DNA of 64,000 nt from Pontiella sulfatireligans (GCF_900890705.1 NZ_CAAHFH010000002.1:372001-436000), one strand, 5' to 3'; shown: positions 36,523 to 45,803, counted from the stretch's first letter. Notes: a model not told the origin generated them from the sequence alone. Program-made: numbers and translations.

Positions 36523-37635
36523 TTATTTTAGTTTATTCAACAAATCGAGGTGGTTGCTCAGCCAATCCTCGCTTTTATTTTTCTTCTCTGGTTCGGCTTT
36601 CGGCACCGGCTCTACAACTGTTTCTTGTTTTTTCTCCACCGCAACGGCGGCTGGGGGCTCCTCTATCATGACGCGGCCTTCGGCATCGTCATCCATGGAG
36701 GAAAGTCCAGCCACATAACTCTCGGCATCGAATGAGGTAATGGGAAATTCTTCTTCTGCATCATGATCCGTTTCGGAAACCAGTTCCGGCAGGATGAAGG
36801 CATCGTCCTTATCAATTTCAAGCGGGAAAAACTCCTCTTCCTTGGCCGGTTTGACTTCGGAGGCCACGACGAGAGGCGCGTCAACTTCTTCCGCAGCTTC
36901 CGCGACCGCCACTAAGGGCAAAGCAACCGGGGAAGGAAGATCGTCGGACTCTCCGTCCTCACCCTCAGAGACAGCGTCTTGAGGCATCTCGATGACAAGC
37001 TTGCTGGCAACGGCCTCGACGGATTCCAGCTCTTCAACTTCCGCATGCTCATCCGCTTTGGCCATTTCAGCCTCATGGGCGCTCTGCCCAATTCCAAAGC
37101 GGTTGAGAACCATCCAGATCAAACCAACAACGACGCCCGCAAGCAGAAAAGGAAACACGAGAGCGTTCAGAATAACCGGCCCTTTTACCATGGAAATACG
37201 GCTGTTAAGAATGCCGTCGACCACAATCAGACCAAGAATAACAAACATAAAGGGAACTTGACCCTTACGGAAAAAGGCCAGCCGTACGCGGGCCGTGGCA
37301 TTGCCGACCGCCAGCGCGCCAAATGCACCATAGGTTGCGCCGGCGCAAGTCACTTCGGCCACGCTGATTCCCGGCATGCCGCGCACGCCCTGAAAGGCCA
37401 GAAAACCGCCCGCCAAATAGGATAGCGCAACCACTAGGGGTTGCAGACCCAACAGACTGATGGCCCAAAGCAGTGACGCGACGTTAAGGGAAACAAAGGC
37501 GCCCCACACCAACACGTTCTCGACCGAGGGCATAACTCCCTTTTGCGTAGCCACCCATACGCCGGCATTAACCGCTATAAACAGCGCGGCAGCGACGAAC
37601 AGCATGGCCAGATTTGTTTTTTCTTTTTTATTCAT
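36523..37635 (-). CDS. Membrane protein with a long acidic cytoplasmic tail, unknown function
   Basis: The 370-residue protein has about six membrane helices in residues 1-190. The first starts after MNKKEKTN and the third includes SYLAGGFLAFQG. The last 180 residues are low-complexity, rich in Glu, Ala and Val and almost free of Arg. The end, SEDWLSNHLDLLNKLK, forms an amphipathic helix that could be a docking peptide. No family was recognised; a loose likeness to rhomboid-like six-helix topology is seen but no catalytic Ser/His pair. It is the middle gene of a three-gene unit (37654-38397, this gene, 36340-36504) with 18-base gaps. Confidence 0.6.
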   Translation of the reverse strand: MNKKEKTNLAMLFVAAALFIAVNAGVWVATQKGVMPSVENVLVWGAFVSLNVASLLWAISLLGLQPLVVALSYLAGGFLAFQGVRGMPGISVAEVTCAGATYGAFGALAVGNATARVRLAFFRKGQVPFMFVILGLIVVDGILNSRISMVKGPVILNALVFPFLLAGVVVGLIWMVLNRFGIGQSAHEAEMAKADEHAEVEELESVEAVASKLVIEMPQDAVSEGEDGESDDLPSPVALPLVAVAEAAEEVDAPLVVASEVKPAKEEEFFPLEIDKDDAFILPELVSETDHDAEEEFPITSFDAESYVAGLSSMDDDAEGRVMIEEPPAAVAVEKKQETVVEPVPKAEPEKKNKSEDWLSNHLDLLNKLK

Positions 37636-37653
37636 GTACTTCTCCCGTTACTA

Positions 37654-38397
37654 CTAAGCAGTCATTCCCACTTCATCAAAAGCCTGGATGAGGACGTCGA
37701 GCATGATCTTGTTCAGATCATCCACCTGTGCACTAATCAGATTGCGCCGCCCGGAAAGCAGACGCGGAACCTCGCAGAAATTGAGGGATTTGAGCCGCTC
37801 GGAGCAGCGCGGATCGAGCGAAATCCGCAGGTGCCTTTCGAAAATGTCTACAAAGGCAAACTCTTCCCATTCGTCATAGTTCCAGAGACTGCATACTCCG
37901 TCTTTCATCGTAACGCGCACCGTACCGCCACACGCTTCGTTCAAACAGGTGTAGTATTGTTTAAGCACATTAAACAGCCGGCTGGAATCGTCCTGCTTGT
38001 TGAAAAACGCGGCAATCTCCTTCTTGATCGGAGGAATGCTGATGTCGGCCGATTCGGAGCGGGACGCAGGTTTAGGTGCAGGACTTTTCATAGCTTTTTT
38101 TTTCGCCAAGCTCTGTTCTTGTACCGGAGCCGGTGCGTTCTGGGGCATTTCTGCGGCAAATTCGACAGAAACCTTTTCAGGAGCCGGAGCATCCTGTCGC
38201 AGCGGCGCCTCTTCCGCCACCGGGGCGGTCTTCAGCGCCGGCGCGGCGGCGCCGAGGAAGGACCGCAGCCCAGCCACGACGGAAGCCTTGACTTCACGTA
38301 TGCGGTTCCCCTCCTGCGCATGCTCCATCAGCTTCTCATACTCGCCGTAGGGCAGCTGCATCAATCCATCTTCCTTTGAAAACAAATAATTTTTCAT
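37654..38397 (-). CDS. Soluble protein with two modules joined by an Ala/Pro-rich linker, unknown function
   Basis: The 247-residue protein has an N-terminal module of about 50 residues (GLMQLPYGEYEKLMEHAQEG), a disordered linker rich in Ala, Pro and Lys (about 55-125), and a C-terminal alpha/beta module starting near KKEIAAFFNKQDDSSRLFNV with SLWNYDEWEEFAFVDIF and CSERLKSLNFCEVPRLL. There is no signal peptide. The N-terminal module resembles the 54-residue protein two genes downstream. The ATG at 38397 is preferred. ATG 38409, with GAGGGA directly before it, is possible; the longer frame to 38454 is not supported. Confidence 0.55.
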   Translation of the reverse strand: MKNYLFSKEDGLMQLPYGEYEKLMEHAQEGNRIREVKASVVAGLRSFLGAAAPALKTAPVAEEAPLRQDAPAPEKVSVEFAAEMPQNAPAPVQEQSLAKKKAMKSPAPKPASRSESADISIPPIKKEIAAFFNKQDDSSRLFNVLKQYYTCLNEACGGTVRVTMKDGVCSLWNYDEWEEFAFVDIFERHLRISLDPRCSERLKSLNFCEVPRLLSGRRNLISAQVDDLNKIMLDVLIQAFDEVGMTA

Positions 38398-38588
38398 GGC
38401 TCTCGTCATTCCCTCATCTAAATTCGTTAAATTAAAATCGATGGCTCCATACAAGCACCCTCCGTGCCACTAATTGGGCTAAGTTAAATTTTTGCGGCGT
38501 TTTATTTCGAATGCCCCCGGCCGGGAATGTAGGCACGGTAAATGCTTTATTACTCACGTTGGTTAATTGCAAACGGGAGTATACAATT

Positions 38589-39674
38589 ATGGAACTGAAG
38601 GGAAAAATCATAGCGGGTCTGATGGCGCTAAGCGTCGCAACCCTCAGTGTCAGCGCGCAAAACATTAATGTTTGGCGGGGCGATGAAACGGGGGCAGACT
38701 GGAACGACAAGTTCAAATGGAAGCTTAAGCACACGCCTGAAGGCGATGAATCGGTTCACTTTCGAGAAGAAAACAGTCTGGTTGCCATCAACCGCACCAT
38801 CCAGCTCAACAACGGGATCCAACTCTATGGCCGGGAACTGACGCTCGGAGGGAACGGCAACATCAACCTCTTGAACCCGGTTCCCCACCAGCAAACCGTA
38901 AATATTCCCGCGGCCGCCGCGGGCCTGGCCAATATGACGCTTAACGACAACCTTTCGCTCAATGGACGAATCGCCCTTTCCGCCAAAGCCTTCGGCACAT
39001 CCCAAAGCAAAGGCTCCATTACGCTGCGGAACCGTTCCAATGTGTCCGGCGCGCTGTCCGTAGGAAATGCGGGAAGCGGCACCGGACAGGTTTATGTGCG
39101 CGACCAAGCCACCTACCGCATCACCGAACTCGAGCTTAACACCAAAGCCAGCGACGGCGGCGCAGCCGAAATCCATATCCTCGGGGGCACAGTCCGATTG
39201 GAAACCGCAGAAGACCCCTTCAGCATGTTCCTGGAAGACTCCAGCCGCAAAGTGGTGATCGGCGACATGGGCACGCTTCGCGTTGAATCTAAAATTGAGG
39301 CGGAAACCAAGAAAAAGCTGATCATTAACATGATCCGGAAAAAACGATTGGTCGCCGCTCTGGGATGCCGGCTCAAAAGTCCCGTCATCAACAACAAGAT
39401 GCTGATCATCCAAGCGGAAGATCAGCGGAACGAGTCGAAAACACAAACGGTCGAGCAACTCATTGCCGCTATCCAAAAAATGCCGGTGCAGGCGGCGCCC
39501 GCCTATCTCGACGACGCGCCTCGGGCAGCATCGGCACTGGTGGCGGCAACAGATGACGGGCAGTCTTCCAGCGCCGAAGATAGCGCGCCAGGCATGCATC
39601 TAAGCGGCTACATCGTATTCTGCGGCACATGCCTTCTCGCCTTGCGCCGCGCCTCCAAAGAAGAAAACGGCTAG
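38589..39674 (+). CDS. Exported beta-rich protein with a C-terminal membrane tail
   Basis: The 361-residue protein has a signal peptide (residues 1-25, cleavage after VSA). The body is rich in beta strands: LNGRIALSAKAFGTS, GSITLRNRSNVSGALSVGN and GQVYVRDQATYRI. This is the repetitive pattern of autotransporter-like right-handed helices (PATR-type). The last 24 residues are a tail: LSGYIVFCGTCLLALRRA followed by a charged end. The next gene has the same tail. GGGAG lies nine bases before the ATG. It is probably a surface protein held or processed through this tail. Confidence 0.65.
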   Translation: MELKGKIIAGLMALSVATLSVSAQNINVWRGDETGADWNDKFKWKLKHTPEGDESVHFREENSLVAINRTIQLNNGIQLYGRELTLGGNGNINLLNPVPHQQTVNIPAAAAGLANMTLNDNLSLNGRIALSAKAFGTSQSKGSITLRNRSNVSGALSVGNAGSGTGQVYVRDQATYRITELELNTKASDGGAAEIHILGGTVRLETAEDPFSMFLEDSSRKVVIGDMGTLRVESKIEAETKKKLIINMIRKKRLVAALGCRLKSPVINNKMLIIQAEDQRNESKTQTVEQLIAAIQKMPVQAAPAYLDDAPRAASALVAATDDGQSSSAEDSAPGMHLSGYIVFCGTCLLALRRASKEENG

Positions 39675-39732
39675 CCTCCGGAAGGGGATGGGAGCGACCG
39701 TTTCCTTCCCCAGGAAAAATACGATCCAAGCC

Positions 39733-40086
39733 ATGCATCCCATCTCAAAGAAACATCTGATCATTCTAGCGGCGCTCAGCGCGGCGACCTGCCTTGCGCA
39801 ACCCCCGACCGATCCGCCTGAAGATCGGCCGCCGCACAACCGCATGCCCCACCCTCCCACGACCCGCCCGCCGGGAATCCAGAACCCGGCAACCCCCAAA
39901 CCTCCGCCCTTGGCCCCGCCCAAACAGACCGCCAGGCCCGCACCGCAACCGGTGGTTGCCGCAACGCCAAAAAGCCCGGTCAAAACCATCGAAGCGGCCG
40001 AATCCCCAGCCCCCCGGCTTTCGGGGTATATCGTCTTTTTTGGCACCGTCCTCCTGTTCTTCAGACGGGCCGATACCGCCGAATAG
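39733..40086 (+). CDS. Small exported Pro-rich protein with the same C-terminal tail
   Basis: The 117-residue protein has a signal peptide (MHPISKKHLIILAALSAATCLA). A Pro-rich, low-complexity region of about 70 residues follows (EDRPPHNRMPHPPTTRPPG). The C-terminal 22 residues read LSGYIVFFGTVLLFFRRA plus an acidic end. The tail differs from that of the previous gene at only a few positions. A start at 39688, with GGAAGGGG just before it, would add 15 residues to the signal peptide and cannot be excluded. The gene follows the previous one by 58 bases on the same strand. Confidence 0.6.
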   Translation: MHPISKKHLIILAALSAATCLAQPPTDPPEDRPPHNRMPHPPTTRPPGIQNPATPKPPPLAPPKQTARPAPQPVVAATPKSPVKTIEAAESPAPRLSGYIVFFGTVLLFFRRADTAE

Positions 40087-40207
40087 CAAGGTCTGATCTT
40101 AGAGGAAACCCCCTGCCCTTCACCGGGAACCATTTCCGCTGCTTGCTTGGCATGCAAGATGCTCCCTTTCGCGTGACTGTTACGCGTTCGTTAATTGAGG
40201 AAAAAAC

Positions 40208-43200
40208 ATGAAGCTCCACAACCGCTTTTCAAAAATTGAATCAACCGCAACAGCGCTGGCAGGAATGCTGCTGGTCCCGTCTGGCGTGCAAGCCCAGGGA
40301 GGAAACGAGCTGGCCAGCCTCCTTCCGTTTGAATTAAGCATCGCCAGCTACTTAATCATTGGCGGCCTGCTGGTGCTTTCCATGATCATGTTTTTCAGCT
40401 TTCAGCGGCGCTTCAATGTCGCGAGCCGGCAACTCAAGGACATCACCAACGAACTCGACGGCACCCGGACCCGCCTCGTGGAAACCGGTCACGATTTAAC
40501 GCAGACCCGCGGCGAACTCAAGCATACCGCCGAACGCTATCAAGGCATTCTTTTCGACGCCAAAGTCGGCATGTTCCAAATGGACGCCGCCGGCAAGTGC
40601 ACCTACATCAACGCCGCCCTTCAGGAAATGTCGGGGCTTTATCCAAAAAAGGCGATTAAAGAAGGCCTGCACAGCGCCATCCACCCCGAAGACCGCGAAG
40701 CGTTCAAGTCTGCGTGGGGACAATTCACCAACAGCCAAGAGCCGCTCAAATTCGCCTTCCGCTTCAAGCCGGCAAAAAAGCCGGAAGTGCATGTGGTCTG
40801 CCAGGCCACCAAAGTGTTCAACGAAAAAATGGATGTTGAAAGCTGCATCGGCTGGATTTACGACGTAACCGAACAGCACGAAGAAAAGCTGAGCCTCAAA
40901 GCCAATGCCGCGCGCTATGCGCGTTTCGTGGAAGAAACGATCGAAGGCTACTACCAACTTACCCCGGCAACCCCGATCCCCCTCTCCACATCGCCGGAAA
41001 AGATGACCCAAGCCATCATGAGCGAAATGACGGTCGCTTCCTGCAACAACACGTTTTCCGGCATGTATGGCACCAAGCCCACCGAACTCGAAGGCAAGAG
41101 CATCAGCGAACTGCAGGACGGATGCGGACCGTTCAGGAATTATGAAAGCATTGCCACCTTCGTTGCGGAAGGTTTCAAAGCTGTTGATCTGGAATCCGTA
41201 CGGCAGGACGCCAGCGGCAGCCGCATTAACCTGCTCAACAATGTGATTGGACTGATTGAAGACAACAAGCTGGTCGGCATTTGGGGATCGCAGCGCAACA
41301 TCAGTCAGCAAAAACGCGAAAAGGCAGAACTGGGCAGCCAAGTGCAGTTCATGCACCGTATTCTAAGCGCACTGCCGGCCGACGTCCATGTAAAGGACAC
41401 GCGTTGCCGCTACCTCTACGCCAGCAAACGCCTCGCCGAGCGCACGGGAATCCCCCAGGAAGAGTGGGTGGGAAAAACCATTTTCGAAATCATGCCCGCC
41501 ACCCCGCGCGAACACGACCAGCAAGCCATCAACACCATGAAGTCCAGCAAGCTCCACCGGATCGAGCGCCCCTACGAAACCCGGAACAAATCCGGTTGGA
41601 TGGAAACCATCCAGATCCCGCTCGTTTCCGACGAAGGACTCGTCGAAGGCGTGGTCGGCCTGTCCCTCGAAATCACAGACCGAAAGCAGAAGGAAGAGGA
41701 AGCCCGGCACTACCGCGGCGAACTGGAAAGCCAGATCAAAAACACCGCCAACCAGCTGCGCAAATCGCAAGGCGAGCACAGCAAGACCGCTTCTTCCCTT
41801 TCCAGCGCCATACAGAAACTTAAGATCCTCGAGGCTGAAAAGATCAACCGAGAGCATGAATACAAGGAACACCTCGCCGATCGAAAACGCATCGAAGAGA
41901 CCCTGCGCCGCGGCGAAGAGGCCCTTCAGGCCCGCCAGCGCCAGCTTGAAGAACAACTCTCCAAGCGGCTCGAGAAGCTCAACGCCGAAACCGACAAGCG
42001 CAAGAAGTGGGAAGAGCTCCTTTCCATCAAAGAGAAAGAGCTGCGTAAACTTGACGAGCATTCAAAAAACCTGAAAAAGCAGTTCGACGAAGCCACCGCC
42101 CTGCACCAGCAGGCCGAAGCCAACCTCAAGCTCAACCGCTCCGCACTGGACAAATACCGCATAGAGCTCGAAGAACTTACCGCCGAACGCAATCAACAGC
42201 TCGATGCGGTCAAGAGCCAGCACGAACAGCAGTTCAACACCGAGCATCAAGGGCGCGATAAAGCGGAAAAACAGCTCCAGAAGGTCGATGACCTACTGCA
42301 TAAAACCCAAGAGCAGCTCAAGCAGTTGACCGAAAAGCATTCCGACGAACTCCAAAAAGAGGTGGCCGAACGCAAAGCCACGGCGGAAAAGCTCATCCAA
42401 AACATGGAAGAACTCGACGAACTTAAGCAGCAGTTCAGCCTGCGCATCGAGCAGGAAACCAAAGCGATGAAGCAGCAGCTAGCCCAAAAGCAAATTCGCG
42501 AGAAGGCTCTCCGCCAGCGCGAAAAAGATTTGGAAGACCGCATCAAGGAACTGGAAAACTCACTCCATCTCAAAGCCAAAGAGCATGCCGATCAAATTCA
42601 GGCGAGGGAAGGCTCAGAAGTGCAGCGCCAGCAAGCCGAGCAAAAGCTAGAACTCATGAGCAAGCGCCAGACGCAGCTCATTGAGCGCGAAACCCAGAAG
42701 CTGAACCTCAATGTTGCGGAAATCCGGCTCGACGAAATCAAGCTGCGTAAGCGGGTGAGCGATTTGATGCAGGAAAAGGAAATGCTCGAAGACTACCTCA
42801 AGGCGCGCAACGACGAATTGGAAGCGGCCCACGAGGCGCACCGCGAAGCTTCCGCCGCACTGGCGGAAACCCAGGGCAAGCTTAAAGAGCTGGCCGAGGG
42901 CCAAAGCCAGATGGTGGCCTCCGAAACGCAGGAACTCCAGCGCCAGCTCGAAGAGCAGCGGCAGATCGGCGAACAATTGCATCAGGAAACGGAAAGCCTG
43001 AAGCAGGAGCAAGGCGCAGCCAATGAACAGTTGAAAACGCGCGCAGCCGAACTCTCGCGAATGGCTGCCGAATACAAAAAACTGGCCGAAGCCTATAAAT
43101 CCGGCCAAGCCAAAATCCAGCAGATGGCCGATAACCAAGCCCAGCTCTTAGCCGACGAAACCAGCGAACTTCAAAACAAGATGGCCCTCCTCCAGCAATC

Positions 43201-44383
43201 GGAAAACAGCCTGTGCGAACAGGAAAAGAAACAGGAGGAGCGCATCGCCAAGCTCGAAGAACAGATCGCGTCCGCTACGGAAAGCCTCCGGGCCGAAGAG
43301 CAGAAGCACAAGCAGGGCGAGCAGGAACTCGCTGAGCTTCAGATCGCCTTCGAAGCGAGCCAGGAAAATGCTGAGAGCTTCGTTGAACAGCAGACCGATG
43401 AGCTCCGGAAGCAGAACGAACAATATCAGAAAAATGAAACCGCATTGCAGCAGAGCGTGACCGCCCTACAGGAGACCATCGAGCAGCGTGAACGCGAACT
43501 AACCGAAACCTTCCAACAGCGCGAAACAGCCGAAGAGCAGATGCAGCAGGCGGAAAACCTCCTCAACAAGCTCAAGCTCGAACAGCAGGCCGAACTGCGC
43601 AAGGCACTGGCCGAAGCCGAAGCCATCAGCCGCATGAACGGCGAGCTAGTGGACGAGCTGAACCGGACCATACAGGAAACGCTCGATCCAGCGATTAAGT
43701 CCAGCCTCGTTATCGAACAGGCCGAAAACCTGTCGCCCCAGCAAAAGGCTGAGATTACAGGCATTAACTTCCGCTGTCGCAACCTGATCGACATGATGAA
43801 CTACCGCAGCGAGTTGACTCACCTCGTTGACGGCAGCGGCGAAGTGAATGCCGACGAATGCGACTTGCACGAACTCATCAAGAACATTGACCAGCAGTTC
43901 ACCCACCGCGCCGAAACCAAGAAGCTATTCTTCGCCGTCAGTTTTGCGCAGTACCAGGCCGCCCACAACGTACCGAAGCTGGTTAAAACCGATGAACAGA
44001 AGGTGCGCAAGATCCTCTCCATCCTGCTTGGCTATGCCTTGGACCACACCGAAAAAGGACGGTTGGGCCTCCATGCCGCCCGCAAATCCAGCGAAGGAGA
44101 CGGCACCCGCATTCTCTTTGAAATGGTCTACACCGGAACCAACCGCCACGATCCGCTGCTGTCCAAGCTCTTCGGCACTCCGGACGAACCGGCGGTCGAA
44201 GGTGCGGTCGACAACAAATTCGGGCTCACCTTGGCCCGTCGCTATGCGACCTTGCTCGACGCCGAAATAAACCTGGAATACCGCGATGCCGGCGTTACCG
44301 CCCTGGCCGTGGAGTTCCCGTTCAAAAAAGCGGCATCGGAAATCACCATGCCGGAAAAACAGAAGGAAGCCGGCGCGGCCTAA
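40208..44383 (+). CDS. PAS/coiled-coil pseudo-histidine kinase
   Basis: The 1391-residue protein has one membrane helix (about 48-65) after a signal-like N-terminus. Three PAS domains lie near residues 111-230, 236-370 and 378-492 (ending SLEITDRKQKEEEA). A coiled coil of about 650 residues follows, rich in Gln, Glu and Lys. The last 240 residues look like a histidine kinase core, but the His-containing HELRTP motif is replaced by DELNRTIQETLD. The N-box Asn is Tyr (LLGYALDHTEKG, near residue 1273), and no DxGxG motif is seen. It is therefore probably a scaffold or sensor rather than a kinase. GAGG precedes the ATG by seven bases. Confidence 0.75.
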   Translation: MKLHNRFSKIESTATALAGMLLVPSGVQAQGGNELASLLPFELSIASYLIIGGLLVLSMIMFFSFQRRFNVASRQLKDITNELDGTRTRLVETGHDLTQTRGELKHTAERYQGILFDAKVGMFQMDAAGKCTYINAALQEMSGLYPKKAIKEGLHSAIHPEDREAFKSAWGQFTNSQEPLKFAFRFKPAKKPEVHVVCQATKVFNEKMDVESCIGWIYDVTEQHEEKLSLKANAARYARFVEETIEGYYQLTPATPIPLSTSPEKMTQAIMSEMTVASCNNTFSGMYGTKPTELEGKSISELQDGCGPFRNYESIATFVAEGFKAVDLESVRQDASGSRINLLNNVIGLIEDNKLVGIWGSQRNISQQKREKAELGSQVQFMHRILSALPADVHVKDTRCRYLYASKRLAERTGIPQEEWVGKTIFEIMPATPREHDQQAINTMKSSKLHRIERPYETRNKSGWMETIQIPLVSDEGLVEGVVGLSLEITDRKQKEEEARHYRGELESQIKNTANQLRKSQGEHSKTASSLSSAIQKLKILEAEKINREHEYKEHLADRKRIEETLRRGEEALQARQRQLEEQLSKRLEKLNAETDKRKKWEELLSIKEKELRKLDEHSKNLKKQFDEATALHQQAEANLKLNRSALDKYRIELEELTAERNQQLDAVKSQHEQQFNTEHQGRDKAEKQLQKVDDLLHKTQEQLKQLTEKHSDELQKEVAERKATAEKLIQNMEELDELKQQFSLRIEQETKAMKQQLAQKQIREKALRQREKDLEDRIKELENSLHLKAKEHADQIQAREGSEVQRQQAEQKLELMSKRQTQLIERETQKLNLNVAEIRLDEIKLRKRVSDLMQEKEMLEDYLKARNDELEAAHEAHREASAALAETQGKLKELAEGQSQMVASETQELQRQLEEQRQIGEQLHQETESLKQEQGAANEQLKTRAAELSRMAAEYKKLAEAYKSGQAKIQQMADNQAQLLADETSELQNKMALLQQSENSLCEQEKKQEERIAKLEEQIASATESLRAEEQKHKQGEQELAELQIAFEASQENAESFVEQQTDELRKQNEQYQKNETALQQSVTALQETIEQRERELTETFQQRETAEEQMQQAENLLNKLKLEQQAELRKALAEAEAISRMNGELVDELNRTIQETLDPAIKSSLVIEQAENLSPQQKAEITGINFRCRNLIDMMNYRSELTHLVDGSGEVNADECDLHELIKNIDQQFTHRAETKKLFFAVSFAQYQAAHNVPKLVKTDEQKVRKILSILLGYALDHTEKGRLGLHAARKSSEGDGTRILFEMVYTGTNRHDPLLSKLFGTPDEPAVEGAVDNKFGLTLARRYATLLDAEINLEYRDAGVTALAVEFPFKKAASEITMPEKQKEAGAA

Positions 44384-44393
44384 GCCCCAACCC

Positions 44394-44422
44394 TTGACAG
44401 AGCGCAACCGCCCTCCTACCTT
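44394..44422 (+). promoter_or_regulatory. Candidate sigma-70 promoter at the GH18 gene start
   Basis: TTGACA (44394-44399), 17 bases and TACCTT (44417-44422) would start the transcript at about 44429, which is the ATG. It may give a leaderless mRNA. GAGGG in the last bases before the ATG could instead act as a binding site if transcription starts earlier. Confidence 0.45.
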
Positions 44423-44428
44423 GAGGGC

Positions 44429-45385
44429 ATGAAAAACTCCATTGTCGCCACGTTGCTGTGCCTGTCCGCCCTGTCCGGACAAGCAAAAACTTTTCCCGAA
44501 ACCTGGGCCTATCTCATGAAAGGCGAGGAAAAACTTTTCCCCGCCGCATCAACAATCACCGACGTTGCCTGCTTCAGCGCTGCGGTCGATAGCGACGGCC
44601 GCCTTTCCGGCGGGCACTTGGCGCCTCCCGCCCTGCCCGGCGCCAATGCAGGAACCCGCTACCACCTCGTCGTCACCATCCCGTGGAGCACCACGCTCGC
44701 ACACATCTACCTCAACCCCCAACTGCCCTTCCGCAGCCGCATCATTGCCGACATCGTCGAACGCTCAAAGCCCTTCGCCGGACTGCAGATCGATATTGAG
44801 AGCGTCAGCGCCAAAGACGGCACCGCCTATCTCAACTTTCTCGCCGCCGTAAAAAAAGCGCTGCCCAAGGATAAAATATTCAGCGTCGCCGTCATGGCCC
44901 GCTGGGCGGCGCACAAACAAACCAACCCCGACGATGCCTTCGACTATCCCTTCATCAGCATGATTGCCGACCGTGTGGTAGTGATGGCCTACGACGAGCA
45001 CTACCGCTCCGGCGCCGCCGGCCCCGTCGCCTCCCTGCCCTGGTGCAAAAAGATCTACGACTACGCCCTGCAAACCATTGATCCGAACAAGCTGGTCATG
45101 GGCGTCCCGCTTTACGGACGGGGCTGGCAAACCCCCTCCCTCGCCAAGGCCTATAAAAATTCAGAGGTGGCCAACGAACTGCGGGAAAAAAGGATCCAGC
45201 CTTCCAACGACCGGGAAAACGGCGGTTTCTACAGTTTTCAGGAAACCGTCACCGTCGATGTTCACTTTGAAACCCTCCAGTCCTTGGAGGCCAAACTGAA
45301 TCTGTACGTTCAGCGCCCCATCCGTGGCGTCGCCTTCTGGCGCGTCGGCCAGGAACCCGCCGGTTTGTGGGGAAACATGCGATAG
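44429..45385 (+). CDS. Exported glycoside hydrolase family 18 protein
   Basis: The 318-residue protein has a short signal peptide (residues 1-20, ending SGQAK). The catalytic strand reads FAGLQIDIESV, which fits the GH18 D-x-x-D-x-D-x-E motif with the last Asp-x-Glu intact. VVVMAYDEHYRSG and KLVMGVPLYGRGW are further GH18 segments, as in YaaH-type or chitinase-like enzymes. It probably cleaves beta-1,4 GlcNAc links in chitin or peptidoglycan fragments. The last codon lies two bases before the 3' end of a group II intron remnant on the other strand. Confidence 0.8.
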   Translation: MKNSIVATLLCLSALSGQAKTFPETWAYLMKGEEKLFPAASTITDVACFSAAVDSDGRLSGGHLAPPALPGANAGTRYHLVVTIPWSTTLAHIYLNPQLPFRSRIIADIVERSKPFAGLQIDIESVSAKDGTAYLNFLAAVKKALPKDKIFSVAVMARWAAHKQTNPDDAFDYPFISMIADRVVVMAYDEHYRSGAAGPVASLPWCKKIYDYALQTIDPNKLVMGVPLYGRGWQTPSLAKAYKNSEVANELREKRIQPSNDRENGGFYSFQETVTVDVHFETLQSLEAKLNLYVQRPIRGVAFWRVGQEPAGLWGNMR

Positions 45386-45386
45386 A

Positions 45387-45772
45387 ATCGAGTAGGACAA
45401 AGCTGAGTGATTAAGCTCAGCCTTGTTCCTCTCACAGAACCGTGCGTACGAACCTCGTACACGGCTCCTGTCTACTTTTATCCCCGATTCAACGGGGAAA
45501 GCGTTCCGGTCTCTACTTGATCGGCTGGGTATAGCCCGATCTCGTTGAACCAGCGGTTGGGCATCGCCATATCGGGCTTCGCGCTATTTTGCACGCTGAC
45601 CCACCGCGCCTGCCGAATCAGGTTTACAACCGTTATGTACCGTTCACTTCCTATCGCTTCCTTCAGACCCCGCCGTTACCAGCAACGCCCTTGCGATTCG
45701 AATTCACTTCCCCTCGGACGGGGTGTTATCGCCTTCTTTCAGGCGACTGGGTTTGCCGGCTTTGCCGGGCAA
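45387..45772 (-). mobile_element. Group II intron remnant (3' domains V and VI retained)
   Basis: On the minus strand 45467-45436 reads GAGCCGUGUACGAGG...CGUACGCACGGUUCU, a domain V hairpin. The following 48 bases form a domain VI hairpin (AAGGCTGAG / CTCAGCTTT) and end in CCTACTCGAT, a typical 3' terminus. Further 5' (45600-45720) there is text such as GGCGGGGTCTGAAGGAAGC that resembles domain I of bacterial group II introns. No reverse transcriptase ORF remains; at most a short terminal frame containing MPNRWFNEIGLY. The remnant sits just downstream of the icd terminator in the same orientation. Confidence 0.65.
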
Positions 45773-45773
45773 A

Positions 45774-45803
45774 CAAAAAGCCCCCGTCTTTCGACGAGGG
45801 CTT
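45774..45803 (-). terminator. Intrinsic terminator of icd
   Basis: On the minus strand the stem AGCCCTCGTC-GAAA-GACGGGGGCT is followed by TTTTTG. It starts about 30 bases after the icd stop. Confidence 0.8.
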
